In this document: positions 1 through 7,666 of the stretch, piece by piece | How positions within the stretch are numbered: the stretch's first letter is position 1 | How the letters are laid out: every line of letters starts with the position of its first letter | Assembly: GCA_964585925.1 (NCBI GenBank) | Contig: CAZPFS010000033.1 | Coordinates: 1 to 19,775, forward strand | Source: JAAZLS01 sp964585925 | GTDB taxonomy: Bacteria > Bacillota > Dethiobacteria > DTU022 | Length of the DNA stretch: 19,775 nucleotides | Reading direction: 5' to 3' | Notes under the pieces: generated by a model | Seen by the model: the letters and a program-made list of their open reading frames with translations, nothing else | Databases searched by the model: none | Told to the model about the DNA's origin: nothing | Made by a program: the position numbers and the translations under genes

Positions 1-12
1 AGCCTCATGCAG

Positions 13-106
13 TTTGCCCTTACGCCCCAGGCGTAACTTTTCACCGATAATATAGGGCTTGCTGAACAAGCCCTATATAAGCCTCTTTGAACTAAGGTAG
101 GGCAAA
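13..106. repeat. Nested inverted repeats (closing stem with two hairpins)
   Basis: Three inverted repeats are nested here. An outer pair, TTTGCCCT at 13-20 and AGGGCAAA at 99-106, encloses a 7-bp pair TTACGCC/GGCGTAA at 20-36 and a 12-bp perfect pair at 50-78. Folded as single-stranded RNA or DNA this gives a three-way junction. One base, 20, is shared by the outer stem and the first hairpin, so one of them must give up a pair. The outer arm abuts the stop codon of the LuxR-type gene, so on the minus strand this would be the start of its 3' untranslated region. The pairing is seen directly. Any function as mRNA 3' structure, terminator or mobile-element end is inference. Confidence 0.5.
50..78 (-). 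other. 12-bp perfect stem-loop after the LuxR-type gene, possible terminator
   Basis: Arms at 50-61 (ATATAGGGCTTG) and 67-78 (CAAGCCCTATAT) are exact reverse complements around a 5-base loop. The stem lies 28 bp past the stop of the minus-strand LuxR-type gene, the right place for a transcription terminator. No T-run follows on either strand, only short AT-rich tails, so a classical rho-independent terminator is not well supported. The structure is certain and the role is a guess. Confidence 0.4.
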
Positions 107-1153
107 TTAAAAGAGGTTGATTATTTGATGTTTACCTTTAATGCCTGCTTTGCGATATATGGATGATAGATGCTTCTTAACTGTAGATAGCCCAATGAAC
201 AGTTCTTTTGTAATCTCATCGTTGCTAAAACCCTCTAAAACTAGCTTAAATATGTCTAATTCCCGATCCGTAAAGTTAAATTTGCCTTTCAACAATTTCA
301 TATCCCGAGAAATAAAGTCTTTTAAAGAATAAATTATTACCAAAAAAAACTCTTGTGGCAATGAGACTTTTATAATATTTGTTTTAAATTGGTTACAATT
401 TGATTCTACCCTAAAATTTGCATTAATATTAACATCTCGTAAATTAATACATAACTGTTTAATTTTCGTAGTGACATCATTTTCGACATGATCAGATAGA
501 TTGTTAAAATAAATGTTTTTAAACAGGATCTCTATATTTTTATTTAAAACTATTATTCCAATATCCTTTATGCAGTTTAATAAAGGCAATATATAATTAA
601 TGTCATTTTGGCTTTCTAAATTTTGAAAATACCTTGATAAAGTGTCGTATAAAACAGGCCGTAGGGATCTTACAATTTTTAATTCATTAATGGTAAAGTC
701 CTTATTATCACGATATATGGCAATTCCCGCAACATCGCGTTTCCCTTCTGTCTTTTTAACCAAGAGATTTCCCTCTATGCCATAATGCATATCAGCAGGC
801 CTAATGAATTCCCTGTAATATTCTGTGTTAGATCTATCTCTCATACAAAAAACATCAGTACATCGAAATATTACCGGACTGTCACATGATATTATTGGCA
901 AAACATCATCAATTTTATAGTAGTGACTCAAATACTTGTCTAAATTATCCTTCTTCCATTTGTATTCTATAAAGTCATAAAAACTATAACTATCCGTTTG
1001 TACACTATAAAAGAAAATATTTGCCTTGTCATATTTAACAACTCTTTTAAGTCTTTTAAGAAACATTTTTAGCTTATCAACTTCATTTGATTCAATGCCA
1101 TTGGTAATACACCCTATTATACTTTGCTTATAGCGACTTCCCTGCAAATCCAT
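107..1153 (-). CDS. LuxR-type HTH regulator with GAF/PAS-like N-terminal region
   Basis: This is a 348-residue predicted cytoplasmic transcription regulator. Residues about 293-348 form a LuxR/FixJ-type DNA-binding domain: FTDRELDIFKLVLEGFSNDE, then the recognition-helix segment STVKKHLSSIYRKAGIK. Residues about 10-175 look GAF-like, with the YYREFIRP pattern common in clostridial regulators. Residues about 190-275 are weakly PAS-like. No receiver domain, kinase domain or membrane segment is seen, so it probably senses a small molecule or partner directly. The frame is open to a GTG at 1222, but that start has no ribosome binding site. The ATG at 1153 follows AGGAAAG and ATG 1165 is also possible, so the start is uncertain. 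Sampled lines are only about 20-45% GC, against about 65-70% in sampled lines of neighbours, which suggests transfer. It stands alone and its target is unknown. Confidence 0.85.
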   Translation of the reverse strand: MDLQGSRYKQSIIGCITNGIESNEVDKLKMFLKRLKRVVKYDKANIFFYSVQTDSYSFYDFIEYKWKKDNLDKYLSHYYKIDDVLPIISCDSPVIFRCTDVFCMRDRSNTEYYREFIRPADMHYGIEGNLLVKKTEGKRDVAGIAIYRDNKDFTINELKIVRSLRPVLYDTLSRYFQNLESQNDINYILPLLNCIKDIGIIVLNKNIEILFKNIYFNNLSDHVENDVTTKIKQLCINLRDVNINANFRVESNCNQFKTNIIKVSLPQEFFLVIIYSLKDFISRDMKLLKGKFNFTDRELDIFKLVLEGFSNDEITKELFIGLSTVKKHLSSIYRKAGIKGKHQIINLF

Positions 1154-1576
1154 CTTTCCTGTCATCCCCTTGGGAAAATTACTTGCTGAGGAGGCAAATC
1201 CAATCCAGGGAAATGTGTGCACCGGAGAACAGCTGAACCAGATAATAACACATTTAATATTAACTAAAATAATCAGTAATTGTAAGACTTAGTACTACCC
1301 CATTGCATTAATTGAATCAATAATTCCTATCCAACTTATTTATGCTATTCTACGAATAATCAACATATCCTTCATATACCTGAATACTTACGCAAATGAA
1401 TAATTTGATATTGTGGAATGCTGCGGCAAATTGAATGGCACAAGATTTTTCCTCCCAATTACAATCTAACGCTGACATTGAATGTGTTCAGGTTTCGCCT
1501 AGCCCAGAAAAACAAAAATTTGCCTAGTTCATATAATATCAGTATCACAACCGGAAACCCGAAGGAGTTGATTTTC
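1154..1576. other. AT-rich stretch with no supported gene
   Basis: About 420 bp separate the start of the LuxR-type gene from the plus-strand membrane protein gene. No RNA gene, repeat or clear coding region is visible. The frame of the membrane protein stays open back to 1418, but that part lacks a ribosome binding site and reads as non-coding. A perfect TATAAT at 1532-1537 lies at a suitable distance upstream of the ATG at 1577, but there is no recognisable -35 box, so it is only a possible promoter. The minus-strand promoter of the regulator presumably also lies here, but I could not single one out. Confidence 0.5.
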
Positions 1577-1882
1577 ATGGTTTCCGAGGGTCTCAACACC
1601 CTGTTCTGGCTGGCTTTTATGACAGAATTTCTTACCGAAACCATCAGGCAGAATATTCCCTACGCAGACAAACTGCCCTCGGGGGCAGTTTCATCGGGAA
1701 TCGGCATTCTGCTATGCTGTCTGACCGAAACCGGGGTTTTGGGTATAGTGGGGAACTTTACCCGCGCCCCGGCTATCGATTATTTTTTAACCGGGTTGAT
1801 CATTTCCCGCGGTTCGGGGGTGGTTCACGATTTTATTGCGGCTTTGACCGGGTTTGCCCGCTCTTTTGCCCGCCGGATTTGA
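1577..1882 (+). CDS. Small membrane protein, holin-like in general appearance
   Basis: The product is 101 residues. The ATG at 1577 was chosen because AAGGAG at 1562-1567 lies 9 bases upstream; the frame is open further upstream without a ribosome binding site. Three hydrophobic stretches are visible: about residues 6-20, about 38-58 (SSGIGILLCCLTETGVLGIV) and about 67-90, which carries DYFLTGLIISRGSGVVHD. The polar, arginine-bearing C-terminus suggests a cytoplasmic end. I recall similar uncharacterised 90-110 residue proteins in Clostridia and their phages, but I cannot give a function. It is the only gene here on the plus strand, and its last 50 bp overlap the 3' end of aspS head-on. Because the protein pattern extends into that overlap, I favour it being real. 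Confidence 0.65.
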   Translation: MVSEGLNTLFWLAFMTEFLTETIRQNIPYADKLPSGAVSSGIGILLCCLTETGVLGIVGNFTRAPAIDYFLTGLIISRGSGVVHDFIAALTGFARSFARRI

Positions 1883-3605
1883 CGGAAATTTTGAGTTCGG
1901 ACAGCTGTTCCGGAGATACCGCCGCCGGAGCGCCGGTAACCATGCAGGCTGCGCCGGCGGTCTTGGGAAAAGCAATTACCTGCCGAATTGATTCATCGCC
2001 GGTAATAAGGGTCACCAGCCGGTCCAGCCCCAGGGCAATCCCCATATGAGGAGGCGCGCCGTACTCAAAGGCTTCCAGCAGAAAACCAAATTTTTCCGCC
2101 GCCTCCGGCCCGGACAGCCCCAGTATCCCGAATATTTTCTCCTGGATGTCCCGGCGGTATATTCTGGCGCTGCCGCTGCCCAGTTCCACCCCGTTGAGAA
2201 CAAGATCATAGGCCTGGGAGCGAACCTCCAGGGGGCGGGTCTCCAGCAACGGCAAATCTTCCTCCCGGGGGGCGGTGAAGGGATGGTGAGCGGAATCATA
2301 GCCCTTCTCGGAAGCTTGAAACAGAGGGAAATCCACTACCCACAGGAAATAGGGCTTGCGATCATCGGGCGGAGTACTCAGATGCAGCCTGAGTTGCCCC
2401 AGAGTGGAACAGCATGTTTCCCACCGATCGGCCACCAACAGCACCAGATCCCCCGGCAGGGCCCCGGTCCTTTCCCCGATTTCCGCCAGCAGGCCCGGAT
2501 CGAAATATTTCGCTACCGGGGAACGCCAGCGATCCTGTTCCCGGATCAGCCACATCAGCCCTCCCGCTCCCTGCCCGCGGGCAAACCCGATCAGATCATC
2601 CAGCTCTTTGCGACTGCAGCTGCCCCCGCCGGCCAGCCGCCAGCCTTTGACCACTCCCCCCGAGTTGACCACATCTTGGAATATTTTAAATGAGCTCTTT
2701 ACGGCCAGATCGGTCAGGTCCCGCAGTTCTCCCGGCAGGCGCAAATCCGGTTTATCCGAGCCAAACCGGTCCAGGGCCTCCCGGTAGGTAATCCGGGGGA
2801 AGGGGCGATCCGGCCGGGAGCCGAGCAGCTTTTCCCATAACAGGGACATCAGCCCCTCCATAAGGTCAAACAGGCGTTCCCGGGTATAGAAAGAAGCCTC
2901 CAGATCGATCTGGGTAAATTCCGGCTGCCGATCGGCCCGCAAATCCTCATCCCGGAAACAGCGGGCAATCTGAAAATAACGCTCCACGCCGGCCACCATC
3001 AGCATCTGCTTGAACAGTTGGGGTGATTGAGGCAAAGCATAAAAACTGCCGGGGTGAAGGCGGCAGGGCACCAGAAAATCACGGGCTCCTTCGGGGGTGC
3101 TTCTGGTCAGCATGGGGGTTTCTATTTCCAGAAACCCTTCTTCGTGCAGATAATCCCGGATTATTTTAACCGCCTCGTGTCTCTGCACAAGCCTCCGGAT
3201 CATTTCCGGACGGCGCAGATCAAGATAACGGTACCTCAAGCGCAGGCTTTCTTCTACGCTCAGATCATCTTCGATATAAAACGGAGGGGTCTTGGAACGA
3301 TTGCTGATTTTAAGATCGCTTACCCTCAGTTCTACCTCCCCGGTAGCCAGTTTGGGGTTGCAGTTTTCCGGTGCTCTTTTAGCCACCCGGCCCCCGGCCA
3401 CAATTACATATTCGCTGCGCAGCCCTTCCGCCAGATCAAAAACACGGCTGCCTTTATCAAATACCAGCTGGGCCAGTCCGCTGCGATCCCGCAGATCGAT
3501 AAAGATCAGGCCGCCATGATCCCGGCGGCTTTGAACCCAGCCGGCCAGCACCGCTTCCCGGCCGACCAGGGTAGAATTCAGTTCTCCACACCAGTGAGTA
3601 CGCAA
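1833..3605 (-). CDS. aspS: Aspartyl-tRNA synthetase (probably also charges tRNA-Asn)
   Basis: This class II synthetase attaches aspartate to tRNA-Asp in the cytoplasm. It is 590 residues, the usual bacterial length. The order is an N-terminal anticodon-binding OB fold (GWVQSRRDHGG at 22-32), the class II core with motif 2 (FRDEDLRADRQPEFTQIDLE, 217-236), the bacterial GAD insertion at about 290-410, and motif 3 with GLDRL near the end. The start is TTG at 3605, preceded by a GGAGGGGG stretch and matching the family N-terminus. Histidine 30, in RRDH, resembles non-discriminating AspRS enzymes that also make Asp-tRNA-Asn; this is a hint, not proof. The C-terminal tail after LKIS is lysine- and serine-rich and looks slightly long. 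It is the last gene of the block, 57 bp after hisS. Confidence 0.97.
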   Translation of the reverse strand: MRTHWCGELNSTLVGREAVLAGWVQSRRDHGGLIFIDLRDRSGLAQLVFDKGSRVFDLAEGLRSEYVIVAGGRVAKRAPENCNPKLATGEVELRVSDLKISNRSKTPPFYIEDDLSVEESLRLRYRYLDLRRPEMIRRLVQRHEAVKIIRDYLHEEGFLEIETPMLTRSTPEGARDFLVPCRLHPGSFYALPQSPQLFKQMLMVAGVERYFQIARCFRDEDLRADRQPEFTQIDLEASFYTRERLFDLMEGLMSLLWEKLLGSRPDRPFPRITYREALDRFGSDKPDLRLPGELRDLTDLAVKSSFKIFQDVVNSGGVVKGWRLAGGGSCSRKELDDLIGFARGQGAGGLMWLIREQDRWRSPVAKYFDPGLLAEIGERTGALPGDLVLLVADRWETCCSTLGQLRLHLSTPPDDRKPYFLWVVDFPLFQASEKGYDSAHHPFTAPREEDLPLLETRPLEVRSQAYDLVLNGVELGSGSARIYRRDIQEKIFGILGLSGPEAAEKFGFLLEAFEYGAPPHMGIALGLDRLVTLITGDESIRQVIAFPKTAGAACMVTGAPAAVSPEQLSELKISVKSGGQKSGQTRSKPQ

Positions 3606-3662
3606 AAAAATCCGCCCCCTCCATTTTTAAAACATTACCCCTGACAGGCCCGGTTTCCCAGA

Positions 3663-4928
3663 TCAGGATTGCCGCCCCGTGCCCCAGCGGGCCGCCTCCG
3701 CCAGCAACTCTTTTCGAGCATATTCCTGCTGTGAACCGCCGGCCATATCCCTCAGCGTCAGTACTCCTTTTTCCATCTCCTCCCGGCCGATAATGATCAC
3801 CCGCCGGTACCCTTTGCGGTGAGCCTGCTTCAACTGCCCCTTCAGGCTGCGCGCGGTTAGCTCCGTCTCGGCCGGCACCCCCAGAAAGCGAAGTTCCCGG
3901 GCCAGGCCAAGGGCCTCGGCCTTTGTTTCTCCCGGGGCACAGGCAATAAATACCCCCGGGCCACCGGAGGAAGATTCTGTTTCACCCATGGACTGCAGGA
4001 TTCTCTCCACTCCCAAAGCCGCCCCTACCGCCGGAGTGGGTTTCCCCCCGCAATATTCCACCAGATCATCGTAGCGTCCCCCCCCGCCGAGCGACCCCGC
4101 TTCTTCCCCCGTTGACGGCACGTACTCAAAGGCGGTTCGGGTGTAGTAATCCAGACCCCGCACCAGGCAGGGATTTTTACGGTAAGGTATTCCGGTTGTT
4201 TCCAGCAGCTTCAACAACGTCTGAAAATGATCCTTGCATTCGGAACACAGATGCTGTTCGATCAAAGGAGCCTCCGCCGCCGCCTGCCGACAGCCCGGCT
4301 GTTTGCAATCGAGCACCCGCAGGGGGTTGGCCCGGTTTCTTCGTTGACAGTCGGCGCAGAACAGGTCTTCTCTGGGTTTGAGGTAAGCCCTGAGTTTTTC
4401 CCGGTAGGCCGGCCGGCAGCGGGAACAGCCCACACTGTTCAACTGCAGCTCCAGCCCTTCTATCCCCAGGCGGTTGAAAAAACCGGAACAAAGTGAGATG
4501 ATTTCCAGATCGGCTGAAGCTGAATCCGCTCCGAACAACTCCACTCCAAACTGATGAAACTGGCGGTAGCGCCCCGCCTGCGGGCGATCATAGCGGAACA
4601 TGGGCCCAAAATAGAACAGCTTTACCGGCTGCGGCCCGGAAGCCAGGCCCCGTTGAATGTAGGCCCTGACCACTGGAGCGGTCCCTTCCGGACGGAGGGT
4701 CAGTTTGCGGCCGCCGCGATCGGTAAAAGTATACATCTCCTTGGAAACGATATCGCTTTCTTCACCCACGCTGCGGGAAAAAAGATCGGTAGGCTCAAAT
4801 AGGGGGGTGCGTATCTCCTCAAATCCGTACAGTTTGCAGATCTCCAGAAAACAGTTTTCCAGGCGCCGCCAACTGACCGCCTCGAAAGGCAGGATATCGC
4901 GGGTCCCCCGGGGGGCTTTAAATTCCAT
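3663..4928 (-). CDS. hisS: Histidyl-tRNA synthetase
   Basis: This class II enzyme charges tRNA-His with histidine. It is 421 residues from the ATG at 4928, which lies 8 bases after AAGGAG (4937-4942); an in-frame TTG at 4949 and ATG at 4934 are badly spaced from that site. Motifs: APRGTRDILP at 5-14, LRPEGTAPVVRAY at 78-90, motif 2 as FRYDRPQAGRYRQFHQFGVE at 111-130, the histidine-binding loop LVRGLDYYTRTAFEY at 255-269, GGRYDDLVE at 283-291, and a C-terminal anticodon-binding domain. The full motif set and the C-terminal domain argue against HisZ, the regulatory paralogue. Four cysteine pairs (168/171, 191/194, 208/213, 228/231) lie in the insertion domain and look like a metal site; I recall the same layout in other clostridial HisRS. 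It lies between dtd and aspS, the common Firmicute order. Confidence 0.97.
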   Translation of the reverse strand: MEFKAPRGTRDILPFEAVSWRRLENCFLEICKLYGFEEIRTPLFEPTDLFSRSVGEESDIVSKEMYTFTDRGGRKLTLRPEGTAPVVRAYIQRGLASGPQPVKLFYFGPMFRYDRPQAGRYRQFHQFGVELFGADSASADLEIISLCSGFFNRLGIEGLELQLNSVGCSRCRPAYREKLRAYLKPREDLFCADCQRRNRANPLRVLDCKQPGCRQAAAEAPLIEQHLCSECKDHFQTLLKLLETTGIPYRKNPCLVRGLDYYTRTAFEYVPSTGEEAGSLGGGGRYDDLVEYCGGKPTPAVGAALGVERILQSMGETESSSGGPGVFIACAPGETKAEALGLARELRFLGVPAETELTARSLKGQLKQAHRKGYRRVIIIGREEMEKGVLTLRDMAGGSQQEYARKELLAEAARWGTGRQS

Positions 4929-4983
4929 ATCCATATCTCCTTGTTTCAAAACATTTCAATTGTATCCTCAGGCTTTTTTACTG

Positions 4984-5433
4984 TCAATCAGGGCCGCTGC
5001 TGTTCAGTAAAATGGTGACCGGGCCCTGGTTATTCACCGTTATTTCCATGGTCGCCCGGAATTTTCCGGCAGCAACCCGGAGCCCCCGGCCGCGCAGTTG
5101 ATCCAGGAAGCACAGGTACAACCGTTCCGCCTGCTCGGGAGGAGCCGCTTCCATAAAACAGGGGCGACGCCCCTTGCGGCAATCGCCATAAAGGGTGAAC
5201 TGGGAAATTAAAAGCACCTCCCCCTCCACCTGTTCCAGTGATCGGTTCATCAGCCCCCGTTCATCCTCAAAAATACGCAAACCGGCTATCTTTTGCGCCA
5301 GATAGGCGCCGTCCGCCTCCCGGTCTTCCCGGCCCACCCCCAGAAAGACCACCAGTCCGGGGCCAATGGCCGCCACCATTTCCCCGGCCACGGTCACTTG
5401 GGCCGAAGAAACCCTCTGCACTACCGCTTTCAC
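4984..5433 (-). CDS. dtd: D-aminoacyl-tRNA deacylase
   Basis: This homodimeric enzyme removes D-amino acids, and glycine mischarged on tRNA-Ala, from tRNA, so proofreading chirality after charging. It is 149 residues, the standard length. The N-terminus MKAVVQRVSSAQVTV is typical. The two active-site signatures are SQFTLYGD (77-84) and NNQGPVT (134-140), which holds the cross-subunit Gly-Pro motif. In the segment before it, GKFRATM, an arginine stands where small residues are usual. The start is GTG at 5433, 6 bases after GGAGGG. It lies 27 bp after rel and 55 bp before hisS, so it is probably co-transcribed with synthetases whose errors it clears. Confidence 0.96.
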   Translation of the reverse strand: MKAVVQRVSSAQVTVAGEMVAAIGPGLVVFLGVGREDREADGAYLAQKIAGLRIFEDERGLMNRSLEQVEGEVLLISQFTLYGDCRKGRRPCFMEAAPPEQAERLYLCFLDQLRGRGLRVAAGKFRATMEITVNNQGPVTILLNSSGPD

Positions 5434-5460
5434 CGATAACCCTCCAGAATACTGCCGGTA

Positions 5461-7641
5461 TTACTCTTCCAGGCAGCGATTTACTGAAAACACGCCTTTT
5501 ACTTTTTTGATCCGGTTTATTATCCGCTGCAACTGGACACAATCCTCAACCATCACCGTCAAATAAATGGCGGCCACCTGCTCCCGGTCCGTTCTTCCGT
5601 CCACCGCCGCAATATTGACCCTGCTTTCGCTGACCACAGCCACCACTTCCGACAGCAGGTTGGTTCGATCCGCGGCCCTGACTTCAATCCCCACCGGATA
5701 GGAGACCCGGGATTCTTTGTCCCAGGAAGCTTCAATCAGCCGATCCTGCTGGACCTGCTTTAAATTTGGACAGGTGGCCCGGTGAATGGAGACCCCCCGG
5801 CCCCTGGTAATAAACCCCGCTATCTCGTCTCCGGGAAGAGGGGAACAACAGCGGGCCATGCGCAGCAACAGATTGTCCATGCCCTGTATCTTTACTCCCA
5901 GATCGGAAAAGGTCTGCTGCCTGGCGGTCCTGGCTTCAGGAACAGCTGATTCTTCTTCCCCGTACCGCCGGGCATACTCCTCCCGCAGCCGGCCGGCAAT
6001 CTGGGGAGCGGTTACCCCTCCATACCCCACGGTGGCATAAACATCTTCCGCACTTTGCAGGTTGAATTTTTTGCCCGCTTCATCCAACAGCTCCGGGGTC
6101 AGCCACAGGCGGTGGTCCAGGTTTAGTTTTTTGAATTCTTTCTCCAGCAGCTCCCGGCCCTTTTCAATATTTTCGTCCCGGCGTTCTTTTTTGAACCAGG
6201 ACCGGATCCTGTTCTTGGCCTGCGGGGTTTTTACCATTTTCAACCAGTCCCGGCTGGGCGAGCCGTGCTTGGCGGTAATAATTTCCACTATTTCCCCCGT
6301 CTGGAGCCGGTAGTTCAGCGGAACGATCCGCCCGTTGATCCGCGCCCCGGTGCAGCGATGACCTATATCGGTGTGAATCTTGTACGCAAAATCAAGCGGC
6401 CCCGATCCTGCAGGCAGGCTTATCACGTCCCCGCGGGGGGTAAACAGAAATACCTCGTCGGAAAACAGATCGATTTTCAGGCTCTCCATGAATTCCCGGG
6501 GATCGCGGTAATCATGCTGCCATTCCAGGAGCTGCCTCAACCAGGCCAGTTTCTGATCGAGCTCCTGGGGATTTTTTGTCTTTTCTTTATATCTCCAGTG
6601 AGCGGCAATCCCGTATTCCGCCGTACGATGCATTTCTCGGGTCCGAATTTGTATTTCCACCAGTTCGTTTTCCGCACCTACCACCGTGGTATGAAGAGAT
6701 TGATACATATTGGGTTTGGGCATGGCGATATAATCTTTGAACCGGCCCGGGATGGGTCTCCACAGGGTATGCACCACTCCCAGCGCGCCGTAGCAGTCTT
6801 TCACATTTTCCACGATTATCCGGATGCCGGTCAGGTCATAAATTTCGCTGAACTGGATATGCTGCTCCTGGATTTTGTTGTAGATGCTGTACAGGTGTTT
6901 GGGACGGCCCTGCAACTCTCCCCGTATCCCCACCTGTTCCAGTTGTACCCGCAATGTTTTGATGATCCGGTTGATGAAAGCTTCGCGTTCCCGCCGCTTT
7001 TTAGACAGCTTTTCTACCAGCTCATAGTAGTGCGCTCCGTCTTGATAACGAAAAGCCAGATCCTCGAGTTCCCCCTTGATTTTGTAGATCCCCAGACGGT
7101 GAGCCAGCGGAGCGTAAATTTCAAGGGTTTCCTGGGCAATTTCTTTTTGTTTGGAGGTTCTCAGATGGCGCAACGTTCTCAGGTTGTGGGTGCGGTCGGC
7201 AAGTTTGATCAGAATCACCCTGATGTCCCGGGCCATGGCGATAAACATCTTGCGCAGGGTCTCCGCCTGCTGCTCCTCCCTGGAAGTGAATTCCATCCGC
7301 CCCAGCTTGGTTACCCCATCCACCAGCTGGGCTATTTCCCGATCAAATTCATGCTCTATATCTTCCAGGCCGAATGCGGTATCCTCCACCACATCATGCA
7401 GCAGGCCCGCGGCGATGGTGATCATATCGAGACCCATATCCGCCAGTATCCGGGCCACCCCCAGAGGGTGAATGATAAATGATTCACCCGACTCCCGTCG
7501 CTGGCCCGAATGGGCTTTCAGGGCAAAACCATAGGCCTTTTCAATCAGGGCCCATTCTTCGGCGGCTCCCGGGTAGTAATTCAAAATTTTTTCTTTTAGC
7601 TCGGCCAGCCCCTTGCCGGGCCTTGTCCGGTTGGCAATCAA
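5461..7641 (-). CDS. relA: Bifunctional (p)ppGpp synthetase/hydrolase, Rel
   Basis: This ribosome-associated enzyme makes and degrades (p)ppGpp, the stringent-response alarmone. It is 726 residues from the TTG at 7641, 8 bases after GAGGGG; this leaves 25 bp after recJ and fits the family length. The frame is open to 7770, but that part lies inside recJ. In order: the HD hydrolase domain with HDVVED (82-87), the synthetase domain with RFKD (300-303) and EIQIRTREMHRTAEYG near 329-344, TGS at about 393-455, a CC-containing zinc-finger segment (MARCCSPLPGDE), and a C-terminal ACT domain at about 650-726. An intact HD motif with RxKD rather than ExDD marks a dual-function long Rel, as is usual in Firmicutes. 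apt, often found just upstream, is missing. Confidence 0.97.
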   Translation of the reverse strand: MIANRTRPGKGLAELKEKILNYYPGAAEEWALIEKAYGFALKAHSGQRRESGESFIIHPLGVARILADMGLDMITIAAGLLHDVVEDTAFGLEDIEHEFDREIAQLVDGVTKLGRMEFTSREEQQAETLRKMFIAMARDIRVILIKLADRTHNLRTLRHLRTSKQKEIAQETLEIYAPLAHRLGIYKIKGELEDLAFRYQDGAHYYELVEKLSKKRREREAFINRIIKTLRVQLEQVGIRGELQGRPKHLYSIYNKIQEQHIQFSEIYDLTGIRIIVENVKDCYGALGVVHTLWRPIPGRFKDYIAMPKPNMYQSLHTTVVGAENELVEIQIRTREMHRTAEYGIAAHWRYKEKTKNPQELDQKLAWLRQLLEWQHDYRDPREFMESLKIDLFSDEVFLFTPRGDVISLPAGSGPLDFAYKIHTDIGHRCTGARINGRIVPLNYRLQTGEIVEIITAKHGSPSRDWLKMVKTPQAKNRIRSWFKKERRDENIEKGRELLEKEFKKLNLDHRLWLTPELLDEAGKKFNLQSAEDVYATVGYGGVTAPQIAGRLREEYARRYGEEESAVPEARTARQQTFSDLGVKIQGMDNLLLRMARCCSPLPGDEIAGFITRGRGVSIHRATCPNLKQVQQDRLIEASWDKESRVSYPVGIEVRAADRTNLLSEVVAVVSESRVNIAAVDGRTDREQVAAIYLTVMVEDCVQLQRIINRIKKVKGVFSVNRCLEE

Positions 7642-7666
7642 TACTATCCCCTCATTGGCGGCGTGA

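Noticed and set aside
1418..1576. Upstream extension of the small membrane protein
   Set aside because: AT-rich, without a ribosome binding site, and of non-coding character; ATG 1577 is preceded by AAGGAG.
1780..1832. Hairpin after aspS as a terminator
   Set aside because: A bulged AACC/GGTT plus GGG/CCC stem exists on the minus strand but is followed by A's, not T's, and the region codes for the membrane protein.
3663..4928. HisZ, the ATP-phosphoribosyltransferase regulatory subunit, instead of HisRS
   Set aside because: Motif 2, the histidine-binding loop and the C-terminal anticodon domain are all present, and the gene lies in the dtd-hisS-aspS context.
4929..4983. T-box riboswitch before hisS
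   Set aside because: Only 55 bp are available, which is far too short, and no T-box motif is visible; the same holds for the 57 bp before aspS.
6265..7482. Long plus-strand open frame (405 codons) opposite rel
   Set aside because: It lies wholly antisense to a well-conserved rel gene, has no ribosome binding site and shows no recognisable domain; such frames are common in GC-rich DNA.
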